Shown piece after piece: positions 51,938-59,331 of a stretch of DNA of 64,000 nt (positions within the stretch are counted from its first letter, which is position 1; the number at the start of each line of letters is the position of its first letter). Origin of the DNA: DSYU01 sp963791025 (GTDB lineage: Bacteria > Chloroflexota > Anaerolineae > Anaerolineales > Anaerolineaceae); assembly GCA_963791025.1 (NCBI GenBank), contig CAWBQF010000006.1, positions 1-64,000 on the forward strand, in the 5' to 3' direction. The position numbers and the translations under genes are program-made. The notes beneath the pieces were generated by a model. It was not told the origin of the DNA and made no database searches. It saw only the letters and a list, made by a program, of their open reading frames with translations.

Positions 51938-52765
51938 TCAGGCTCGCTGTGCCAGCGTCACTGCCGACCGGAAGCCTTTGTAGGCGCCCACCATATCTTC
52001 CGACACAATCTCAACCCGCCGCCCATCCAACCGGCGGCTTGTTGGCATCAGCGCCGCCTTATCCGCCATATCCGAATAGAAAAATTCCACCACCAGCTTC
52101 ACCGGCGTTTCCACCTTAAGCGGCTTTGGGTGCCGTCCTGCCTGGAAGTCCCGCACCACCTTCCCGGCTGATTCACAGATCATGGTTTGGGTCACTGCTG
52201 GGGGCAGCACTTCCGCCGCCCACCGTCCCTTGGCTTGCTTGACCACCACTTTCTCAATCCCCGGCAGCCATTCCTCCGCCTCTGCCGTCGCCGATTGGTC
52301 GCCCGAAATCATCAGCACCGCCACGCCAAACTGCCCGCACACTGCCCCATTCAGGCCAATTTCCCCCACCGGCCGGTCATTAATCCATACATTCTGCACC
52401 CGCGTACTCGACCAAGTATGGTCCAAAATCGCGTTTTGCGTGCCAATTCGCGCATGGTAACCGATGAAAAAGGCCGCGTCTACCCCCTGATCCACCCCTT
52501 CTACCATCGACAGCGGCGAAGGCGTGCCCGTGTTCAGCCGGGCGCGTGGGTCCAATGCCTCGATCAAAATATTGTCGCTGTTCCAGTGACCGTCCGTCAC
52601 CACAATTTCATCCACTCCCGCTTCGGCTGCGCCCCGCACTGCCGCATTTACATCTTCCGTCATCAGCCTGCGGAAGCGCTGGTACTCTGGGTGTGTCGGC
52701 GTCACGTGGTCCCAGGTCACAACCCCCGTAATCCCTTCCATATCGACTGCAATTAACAGTTTCAC
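51938..52765 (-). CDS. M55-family D-aminopeptidase (DppA-like)
   Basis: The 275-residue protein matches the zinc peptidase family M55: MKLLIAVDMEGITGV with the Asp-x-Glu metal site, VTDGHWNSDNI with the His ligand, FIGYHARIG, DHTWSS and GQFGVAVLMISGDQ. The family removes D-amino acids from short peptides and may recycle cell-wall peptides. The stop lies two bases from the ATG of the frameshifted GNAT gene, so they form an operon. Confidence 0.92.
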   Translation of the reverse strand: MKLLIAVDMEGITGVVTWDHVTPTHPEYQRFRRLMTEDVNAAVRGAAEAGVDEIVVTDGHWNSDNILIEALDPRARLNTGTPSPLSMVEGVDQGVDAAFFIGYHARIGTQNAILDHTWSSTRVQNVWINDRPVGEIGLNGAVCGQFGVAVLMISGDQSATAEAEEWLPGIEKVVVKQAKGRWAAEVLPPAVTQTMICESAGKVVRDFQAGRHPKPLKVETPVKLVVEFFYSDMADKAALMPTSRRLDGRRVEIVSEDMVGAYKGFRSAVTLAQRA

Positions 52766-53015
52766 GTCATATTCTCCTTCGCTGAATTCATCCTTTTATA
52801 CCACAGCCCCCTATAAAACAGATCCATGTTCTTCTCGCTAACCCAATGGTAAACATTCGGCGTCATGCACCTTTTGACAGGTTCCTCATGCACTCCTTTT
52901 CCCCTACCCTCATCCTGTACGGGCGCGCCCGCTCGATTTATCGCGCCTGCTCCACCCAACAAAACAGAAGAAGAAAAAAAACGAAAAACAAAAAACAAAT
53001 GCGAATAATCAGCGA

Positions 53016-53024
53016 TGGTACAAT
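53016..53024 (+). promoter_or_regulatory. Extended -10 promoter of the thiolase gene
   Basis: TGGTACAAT (TGnTACAAT) lies 28 bases before ATG 53053. The leader holds AAGGAGAG. The 287-base region 52766-53052 shows nothing else clear. Confidence 0.55.
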
Positions 53025-53052
53025 AGTTTCAATCAACACAAGGAGAGCCCTT

Positions 53053-54285
53053 ATGAGCCAGGATACACTCAAACAAGCCGTCATCATTGATGCTGTTCGC
53101 ACCCCCATTGGCGCGTTAGGCGGCAGCCTGGCCGCCGTCCGCCCCGACGATCTCGCTGCGCTCGTCATTCACGCCATCCTCGAAAGAACGGGTGTAGACC
53201 CTGCCCTGGTCGAAGAAGTCTACCTGGGCTGCGCTAACCAGGCCGGGGAAGACAATCGCAACGTCGCTCGCATGGCCCTCCTGCTGGCTGGGCTTCCCGT
53301 TCACGTCGCCGGAGTCACCTTCAACCGCTTGTGCGCTTCTGGCCTGAATGCCGTCAACCAGGCTGCTCGCGCCATTCGCGTCGGCGAAGGCGAAATCTAC
53401 ATCGCCGGTGGCGTCGAGAGCATGTCACGCGCCCCCTACTCGCTGCCCAAGCCCGAAAACGCTTTCCCCTTCGGCAACCTGACCGCCTGGGATACTACCC
53501 TTGGCTGGCGCTATCCCCATCCCAAAATGGAAGAATTGTATGGAACCGAGTCGATGGGTGAGACCGCCGAAAACATCGCTGAGATGACAGGCATCACTCG
53601 TGAAGAACAAGATGCTTTTGCCTTGCAAAGCCACCAGCGCGCCGTCGCCGCCATCGACTCAGGCCGCTTCGAGGATGAAATCGTCCCGGTCCCCATCCCC
53701 CAGCGCAAAGGCGATCCCATCCTCTTCAAAACCGACGAACGACCCCGCCGCGACACTTCCATGCAAGCGCTGGCTCGCTTGCGTCCCGCCTTCCGAAAAA
53801 ATGGTACCGTCACTGCCGGCAATGCTTCCGGCCTCAACGACGGCGCTGCCGCCCTCCTCATCATGAGCGCCGAACGGGCCCAATCCCTCGGGCTCAAACC
53901 CATGGCCCGCGTTGTCGCCTCCGCTGCCGCTGGCGTTCCGCCCCGCATCATGGGCACCGGCCCGGTACCCGCCACGCGCAAGGTTCTCGAACGCGCCGGG
54001 CTCACCGTCGCCGATCTCGGCCTGGTCGAACTCAACGAAGCTTTTGCTGTACAGTCCCTCGCCGTCATGCGCGAGCTTGGCCTGGACCCAGAAATTACCA
54101 ATGTCAACGGGGGTGCGGTCGCCCTCGGTCATCCCCTTGGATGCTCAGGAGCCCGCATCTTAACCACGCTCCTCCATGAAATGAAACGCCGCGCGCCTCA
54201 GGCCCGCCGTCCATTCTACGGACTGGCAACCCTGTGTGTCGGCGTAGGTCAGGGAGAATCTACGTTGGTGGAGTGGTTGGATTAG
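53053..54285 (+). CDS. Thiolase (acetyl-CoA acetyltransferase or beta-ketoadipyl-CoA thiolase type)
   Basis: The 410-residue protein has the thiolase catalytic set: nucleophilic Cys in NRLCASGLNAV, GGVESMSRAPY, NEAFAVQ, His in NGGAVALGHPLGCSGAR and the second Cys in ATLCVGVGQG. The segment DTTLGWRYPHPKM resembles PcaF/PaaJ thiolases, but no other aromatic-degradation gene is near, so the exact acyl-CoA is open. ATG 53053 has AAGGAGAG upstream. The epimerase gene begins three bases after its stop. Confidence 0.92.
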   Translation: MSQDTLKQAVIIDAVRTPIGALGGSLAAVRPDDLAALVIHAILERTGVDPALVEEVYLGCANQAGEDNRNVARMALLLAGLPVHVAGVTFNRLCASGLNAVNQAARAIRVGEGEIYIAGGVESMSRAPYSLPKPENAFPFGNLTAWDTTLGWRYPHPKMEELYGTESMGETAENIAEMTGITREEQDAFALQSHQRAVAAIDSGRFEDEIVPVPIPQRKGDPILFKTDERPRRDTSMQALARLRPAFRKNGTVTAGNASGLNDGAAALLIMSAERAQSLGLKPMARVVASAAAGVPPRIMGTGPVPATRKVLERAGLTVADLGLVELNEAFAVQSLAVMRELGLDPEITNVNGGAVALGHPLGCSGARILTTLLHEMKRRAPQARRPFYGLATLCVGVGQGESTLVEWLD

Positions 54286-54288
54286 ATC

Positions 54289-55281
54289 ATGAAGGTGCTG
54301 GTAACCGGCTCAACCGGTTTTGTCGGGTCAAACCTGTGCCGCGCGCTGCTTGAAGCCGGGCACACGGTGCGCGCTTTTCATCGTGCTTCGAGCCCACTGC
54401 GCCTGTTGGCGGGCTTACCAGTAGAACATGCCATAGGGGATCTGACCCAGCCAGAAACCCTGTCCGCCGCGATGGAGGAAATCGAAGTAGTTTTCCATGC
54501 TGCGGCCTGGCTGGGCGGTCCTGACCAACCCGGTAAACAGTACGCTGTCACGGTCGAAGGCACCCGCAATGTTTTGCAGGCCGCCCGGCGCGCCGGCGTG
54601 CAGCGCGTCGTTCACACCAGTTCAGCCGCCGCCCTGGGTGTGCCGGTCGGCGGTCCAAAGCAGGCTGAGCCGCTCCTGATTTATGAAAATCATACCTGGA
54701 ACTACCGTCCTGACTGGTACCCATACGGATACGCCAAATACCTGGCTGAACAAGAAGTACAAAAAGCCGTGGCGCAGGGGCTAGATGTGGTGATTGTCAA
54801 CCCCACGCTCATCTTTGGCCCCGGCGATGCCTACCGCCAGTCGCGTTCGCTGGTGATGCAGGTGGCGCGGCAGCGGGTGACCGTCGCCATTGAAGGCGGG
54901 ATCAACGTCACCCACATCGCTGATGTTGTCGCCGGGCATTTGGCGGCCCTGCACAATGGGAAAGTAGGCCAGCGCTACCTCCTGGGCGGTGAAAACCTCA
55001 CCTTTGTGCAGTTGATCCAGCAAATCGCTGAAGTGACCGGAGCCCCTTCCCCCGCTCAGGTCATCCCTGCCTGGATACTGCGCCGCGCCGCCGTACCCGC
55101 TGGCTGGCTGCACAGCTTTTTAGATCTGCCCGTCCAGCCTGAAATGCTGCGTATGGCGGGCATCTTTTTCTTTTATGACCTTCGGAAAGCTCAAGTGGAA
55201 TTAGGCTGGCAAGCCAGCCGTTCCGTGCGCGCTGCGATTGAAGAAACCTACGCCTGGTTCAAAGCACAGGGACCGGATTAA
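54289..55281 (+). CDS. NAD-dependent epimerase/dehydratase (extended SDR)
   Basis: The 330-residue protein has the Rossmann loop VTGSTGFVGSNLC, an SSAAALG segment and the active-site YGYAKYLAE (YxxxK), with NPTLIFGPGD after it. It resembles the dihydroflavonol-reductase/hopanoid-associated sugar epimerase type of extended SDR. The substrate is unknown. The gene follows the thiolase gene by three bases and ends four bases inside the convergent moaA gene. Confidence 0.9.
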   Translation: MKVLVTGSTGFVGSNLCRALLEAGHTVRAFHRASSPLRLLAGLPVEHAIGDLTQPETLSAAMEEIEVVFHAAAWLGGPDQPGKQYAVTVEGTRNVLQAARRAGVQRVVHTSSAAALGVPVGGPKQAEPLLIYENHTWNYRPDWYPYGYAKYLAEQEVQKAVAQGLDVVIVNPTLIFGPGDAYRQSRSLVMQVARQRVTVAIEGGINVTHIADVVAGHLAALHNGKVGQRYLLGGENLTFVQLIQQIAEVTGAPSPAQVIPAWILRRAAVPAGWLHSFLDLPVQPEMLRMAGIFFFYDLRKAQVELGWQASRSVRAAIEETYAWFKAQGPD

Positions 55282-56258
55282 CCCCCAATCTCGCTCATTA
55301 CCCGGTTCAAAGGCACTTCGCCCTGCGCCAAACCATGCCCCCAGGGTTTATACCAGATGCCATCCAGAATAATCTGGCGTAAATCTTCTAATGTAGCGCC
55401 CTGCCGCAGCGGCGTCAGCAGATCTACTTCCTTTTCACGCAGCAAGCACAGGCGCAGTCGTCCATCCGCGGTCAGGCGTGCCCGCGTGCAGGCCGCGCAA
55501 AACGGCAAAGTGACCGAGGAAATAAAACCGACCTGGCCCTTTGCTCCCGGCAGTTGATACAGCCGCGCTTCACCATCCAACTGTCCCCCATTCACTGGCT
55601 CCAGCGGGCCAACCTGGTTTTGAATTAGCTCGATCATCTCAGATGTCTTCACCACCTGCGTCTGCTGTAGTTCTGTCGCCCCAGCAAAAGGCATCATCTC
55701 AATAAAGCGAACCTGCCAGTCATGTTCTTGGGTCAGCGCTGCAAGTTCGGGTACATCCTTCTCGTTATAGCCTTTCACCACTACCGCATTCACCTTCATT
55801 GGCGTAAGGCCAACCTGCTCAGCCTCAGCAATTCCTTCCCAAACCTGCTCGAGAGATCCCCATCGTGTCAGGCGTTTAAACTTAGCCGGGTTAAGCGTAT
55901 CCAGACTTACATTCACCCGCTGCAAACCAGCCTTTTTTAACGGCGCTGCCAGCTTCTTCAGCAGCACGCCGTTCGTCGTCATTGAAAGATTGTTGATCCC
56001 AGGCACAGCTGCGATATCCCGTACCAGATCCACCACGTGGGCGCGGACGGTAGGCTCTCCGCCTGTCAAACGGATCTTATCAAACCCGAGACTGGCAAAC
56101 AGGCGCACCAGCAGGTGAATCTCATCATCCTGCATCAGTTCGGCGTTCGGCCGGAAGGTCATATCCTCAGGCATACAATAAACGCAGCGCAGGTTGCAAT
56201 GATCCGTCAGACTGATGCGAAGATAGTGAATATTCCTACCAAACCGGTCAAGTGCCAT
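55278..56258 (-). CDS. moaA: GTP 3',8-cyclase MoaA
   Basis: The 326-residue radical SAM enzyme has the N-terminal CNLRCVYCMP cluster motif, GGEPTVRAHVVDLV, and the C-terminal cluster motif FCAACTRARLTADGRLRLCL; it ends in the GG needed for activity. It makes the first step of molybdopterin synthesis from GTP. No other moa gene is in the window. ATG 56258 has CAGGAG upstream. Its 3' end overlaps the convergent epimerase gene by four bases. Confidence 0.93.
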   Translation of the reverse strand: MALDRFGRNIHYLRISLTDHCNLRCVYCMPEDMTFRPNAELMQDDEIHLLVRLFASLGFDKIRLTGGEPTVRAHVVDLVRDIAAVPGINNLSMTTNGVLLKKLAAPLKKAGLQRVNVSLDTLNPAKFKRLTRWGSLEQVWEGIAEAEQVGLTPMKVNAVVVKGYNEKDVPELAALTQEHDWQVRFIEMMPFAGATELQQTQVVKTSEMIELIQNQVGPLEPVNGGQLDGEARLYQLPGAKGQVGFISSVTLPFCAACTRARLTADGRLRLCLLREKEVDLLTPLRQGATLEDLRQIILDGIWYKPWGHGLAQGEVPLNRVMSEIGG

Positions 56259-56353
56259 GCAAAACTCCTGATAAATCGTAATACAAATACCTTCCTATTC
56301 GTTTTGGATCACCCAAATCAAACAAAAAGGCCATTAAACAGAGTATTTATAAT

Positions 56354-56359
56354 ATTATA
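56354..56359 (-). promoter_or_regulatory. -10 element of moaA
   Basis: Minus strand TATAAT, with a weak -35. The predicted leader is about 90 bases. The 322-base region 56259-56580 otherwise holds only the ABC-operon promoter and its repeats. Confidence 0.5.
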
Positions 56360-56501
56360 CACAAAATTCTAAAAAATGTCGTGCATTTGTGTGTTGCGCT
56401 TTAGACTTACCTGCTGATTGGAACGTTTGAGGAAAAGAGAGAATGTTGTGTTCAAAAAGATACAAAAACCAGAATATGACAAATATCCATGACAAAACAC
56501 A

Positions 56502-56530
56502 TTGACAGTTCGTCAAACCCACGCTATCAT
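56502..56530 (+). promoter_or_regulatory. Sigma-A-type promoter of the ABC-transporter operon with overlapping repeat
   Basis: TTGACA (56502-56507), 17-base spacer, TATCAT (56525-56530). The -35 lies within the inverted repeat TTGAC-AGTTC-GTCAA (56502-56516), a possible repressor site. Confidence 0.8.
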
Positions 56531-56540
56531 CTGCATACTA

Positions 56541-56562
56541 GTTTGCATTACAAACCTGTTTG
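56541..56562 (+). promoter_or_regulatory. Possible operator: GTTTG-N5-CAAAC-N2-GTTTG
   Basis: Three 5-base arms alternate in orientation just after the predicted transcript start of the ABC operon. The operon encodes its own winged-helix protein, so autoregulation is plausible. Short arms can arise by chance. Confidence 0.45.
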
Positions 56563-56580
56563 AGTAAATGGATATAAACA

Positions 56581-57252
56581 ATGAATCGGAACACAGTGGA
56601 TGAAGTACGCAAGCGCACAGAGCGCTACTGGTATGAGGACGGCATCTGGGAGATAAGCTTCGGCCTGGCGATTGCAGTATTGGCTGGCGTTAACTTCCTG
56701 GTTGTCAGCCTTGCAAAAACCAACTTCCCCGCAGGGATCTTAGTCCTGCTGCAAGTTGCCAGCATCGGCATCGTTTTCCTGCTGGTCGGGCGGCTGGTAC
56801 GCTTCTTGAAAGAGCGCATCACTTACCCCCGCACTGGCTATGTCTGTTACCACAAACCGGCCCCGTTGAGCCGTGCCCGCCGCATCCTTGTAATGGTTCT
56901 GCTGGCAACCGGTCTATCCGCCCTGATCGGGCTGCTCTCCGCCTTCGGCGTGGTTGCCACCAGCGTGGCGCTCATCACTGGCATCATTCTAGGAACCGCT
57001 TTGGTCTACCTGGGTGTCCACTTTGATTTAATGCGCATGTTTGTACTTGCGGCGCTCACCCTGGCGCTCGGGGGTGCGGTAGCGCTGCTCCCAGTTGGCG
57101 AATCGTTTGGCACAGCCTTCTTTTTTGGGGGGTTCAGTTTACTGTTTCTTTTCTCTGGCGCCGGCGCTCTATGGAGCTATCTGAGGCGCACACAATCTGC
57201 TGGCGCCGACGACGATTATGAAGCACCCAACCAACCTTCCAGGGAGGTCTGA
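56581..57252 (+). CDS. Multi-pass membrane protein of the ABC-transporter operon
   Basis: The 223-residue protein has about six hydrophobic segments after a polar start (MNRNTVDEVRKRTERYWYEDGIWE) and a charged C-terminal tail. I do not recognise a named family. It is the first gene of the operon and is followed after six bases by the winged-helix regulator. It may work with the transporter or sense a membrane signal. Confidence 0.8.
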   Translation: MNRNTVDEVRKRTERYWYEDGIWEISFGLAIAVLAGVNFLVVSLAKTNFPAGILVLLQVASIGIVFLLVGRLVRFLKERITYPRTGYVCYHKPAPLSRARRILVMVLLATGLSALIGLLSAFGVVATSVALITGIILGTALVYLGVHFDLMRMFVLAALTLALGGAVALLPVGESFGTAFFFGGFSLLFLFSGAGALWSYLRRTQSAGADDDYEAPNQPSREV

Positions 57253-57258
57253 TGAACA

Positions 57259-57579
57259 ATGCATGAAGAACTGCGCAAATTCACAGAAGTGGACCGCCTG
57301 ATTCATGAGCCTGCCCGGATGATGATCGTCACCATCCTCTACTCCGTTGAGAAAGTGGACTTTATCTTCTTACTGAACCAGACCGGCCTGACAAAAGGCA
57401 ATTTATCTACCCATCTTTCTAAGCTTGAAGGAGCCAGCTACATCGAAATTGAAAAGACTTATCGGGGCAAGATACCGCAAACAATCATCAGCCTGACCGA
57501 ATGCGGTAGAACTGCATTTGAGGCATACCGCACTCAACTAGAACAAATCGTCAATCGACTCTCTGAGGATAAAGTATGA
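57259..57579 (+). CDS. Winged-helix DNA-binding regulator (HTH_34/MarR-like)
   Basis: The 106-residue protein is a single winged-helix domain: LIHEPARMMIVTILYSVEKVDF, FLLNQTGLTKGNLSTHLSKLEGASYIEI (recognition helix) and RGKIPQTIISLTECGRTAFEAY (wing). It is probably the operon's own repressor; repeats near the promoter are candidate sites. Its stop overlaps the ATP-binding gene by four bases (ATGA). Confidence 0.9.
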   Translation: MHEELRKFTEVDRLIHEPARMMIVTILYSVEKVDFIFLLNQTGLTKGNLSTHLSKLEGASYIEIEKTYRGKIPQTIISLTECGRTAFEAYRTQLEQIVNRLSEDKV

Positions 57580-58541
57580 ACACAATGATCTGCACTCAAA
57601 ACCTGACACGTGACTTCCGCCTGCCGAATGGCGGCAGCCTTCGCGCGGTGGATCACCTCGACCTGGAGATCCCACAGGGCATCGTGTTTGGGTTCCTGGG
57701 ACCGAATGGCTCAGGGAAAACCACCACCATTCGCTTACTGTTAGGGTTGTTGGAACCAAACGAAGGCCGGGCCGAAGTACTTGGGCTTGATACCCGTACT
57801 CAGGCAGCCGCCATCCGTGAACAAACCGGCGCGCTGTTAGAACACACCGGGCTCTATGAACGGATTACCGCGGAAGATAACCTGAATTATTACGGGCGCA
57901 TTTACCATCTCTCTTCCGCCGAACGGCAGGCCCGCATTCAGGAACTGCTTACCCATATGGGCTTATGGGAACGGCGCAAAGAAACCGTAGGCAGCTGGAG
58001 CCGCGGGATGAAACAAAAACTGGCAGTTGCCCGCACCCTGCTGCACCGGCCTAAGCTCATCTTTCTAGATGAACCCACCGCCGGGTTAGACCCGGTAGCA
58101 GCGGCTGCACTGCGCGAAGATCTGGCAAAGCTTGTGCAGGGTGGGCAGACCACTGTCTTTCTCACCACGCACAATCTGGTAGATGCCGAACGGTTATGCA
58201 AGCAAGTCGCCGTCATTCGAAGCGGCAGACTGCTGGCAGTTGGCACACCTCAAGACTTGCAGTCGCAGATCGCACGGCGTAAAGGAAGCACGCAAACCGA
58301 AATTTCGGGGCGCAACTTCACGCCCGAACTGCTGGCGAAGATCCGCCAGATGGGAGAAGTGGTTTCGGCATTTGCCCAGGATGGACGCCTTACCCTGGAA
58401 ACAAAAGAAGGGATGGACCTGGCGCCAGTGGTCACACAAATTGTGCTGAACGGCGGCATGGTCGAAGAGGTCCGCAAAAGCAAGGCCAGCCTGGAAGAGG
58501 CATTTTTAGAGTTGGTGGAAGAGAAAGAAGGCGAAGCATGA
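57576..58541 (+). CDS. ABC transporter ATP-binding protein (CcmA/DrrA type)
   Basis: The 321-residue protein has Walker A GPNGSGKTT, signature WSRGMKQKL, Walker B LIFLDEP with the catalytic Glu, and the H-loop His in LTTHNL. The C-terminal extension is that of DrrA-type ATPases that pair with ABC-2 permeases for export. It overlaps both its neighbours by four bases. Confidence 0.95.
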   Translation: MNTMICTQNLTRDFRLPNGGSLRAVDHLDLEIPQGIVFGFLGPNGSGKTTTIRLLLGLLEPNEGRAEVLGLDTRTQAAAIREQTGALLEHTGLYERITAEDNLNYYGRIYHLSSAERQARIQELLTHMGLWERRKETVGSWSRGMKQKLAVARTLLHRPKLIFLDEPTAGLDPVAAAALREDLAKLVQGGQTTVFLTTHNLVDAERLCKQVAVIRSGRLLAVGTPQDLQSQIARRKGSTQTEISGRNFTPELLAKIRQMGEVVSAFAQDGRLTLETKEGMDLAPVVTQIVLNGGMVEEVRKSKASLEEAFLELVEEKEGEA

Positions 58542-59269
58542 TTTACGACATCAGCACCATCGCGCAGAAAGAGTTGAAAGAAATCCTGGTGCAGCGCGGC
58601 TCTTTGCGCAGCGGCCTGACCAATATCATGATCACGTTAGGGATCATCGGCATCCTCTTTCCTTTGCAGTGGGGTGTGGAATGGGTACGAAGCCCAATCG
58701 GCCTGGTTTCTGTGATCTGGCTGCCGCTATTCATGGCAATGGGCGTGATCGCCAACTCGTTTGCCGGAGAACGCGAGCGCAACACCCTTGAAACGTTGCT
58801 GGCAAGCCGCTTAAGCGATCAGGCCATCCTCTTTGGGAAGATGACCAGCGCTGTAACCTACAGCGTCACGCTGGGCCTCCTGGGGCTGCTCTTGGGGGCA
58901 GCGACCGTCAACATGCAGTTCCCTGGGGCCGGGTTTTACCCCCCAGCGTTGTTCTTGGGCGCACTCGGGTTCAGCCTGCTGGCGTCGCTACTGATCAGTG
59001 GTTTGGGGGTGCTAATATCACTGCGCGCTGAGAATGTACGCCAGGCTTACCAGCGTATGAGCCTGGGGTTCCTGGTGCTGTGGCTGCCGCTCATCTTAGG
59101 GCCGCAGTTCCTGCCCGAAAGTGCGAAAGCCCAGGTGAACGCCTGGTTAATGGGGCTGAATTTGTCACAATTGTTGATTGGCTTTACCGTCTTGATCGTT
59201 GCCGCCGACCTTATTCTCATCGGCCTCGCAATGTCGCGGTTCAAGCGCTCGCGCCTGATGGCGGAGTAA
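58538..59269 (+). CDS. ABC-2 type transporter permease
   Basis: The 243-residue protein has six membrane segments and the ABC-2/NatB-like sequence SFAGERERNTLETLLASRLSD near residue 70. It pairs with the ATPase encoded just upstream (ATGA overlap). The exported substrate is unknown. A terminator follows. Confidence 0.92.
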   Translation: MIYDISTIAQKELKEILVQRGSLRSGLTNIMITLGIIGILFPLQWGVEWVRSPIGLVSVIWLPLFMAMGVIANSFAGERERNTLETLLASRLSDQAILFGKMTSAVTYSVTLGLLGLLLGAATVNMQFPGAGFYPPALFLGALGFSLLASLLISGLGVLISLRAENVRQAYQRMSLGFLVLWLPLILGPQFLPESAKAQVNAWLMGLNLSQLLIGFTVLIVAADLILIGLAMSRFKRSRLMAE

Positions 59270-59283
59270 AGCAGATTGATATA

Positions 59284-59322
59284 GGTTCCAAACGGGACGT
59301 ATGCCGTTTGGAACCTTTATTC
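59284..59322 (+). terminator. Terminator of the ABC-transporter operon
   Basis: AGGTTCCAAACGG and CCGTTTGGAACCT arms with an 8-base loop, followed by TTATTCCTTT. It lies between convergent genes. Confidence 0.85.
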
Positions 59323-59331
59323 CTTTTTCTC

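Noticed and set aside
56259..56347. Moco riboswitch in the moaA leader
   Set aside because: The predicted leader is only about 90 bases and AT-rich, and I could not find the GC-rich conserved core expected of the Moco RNA.
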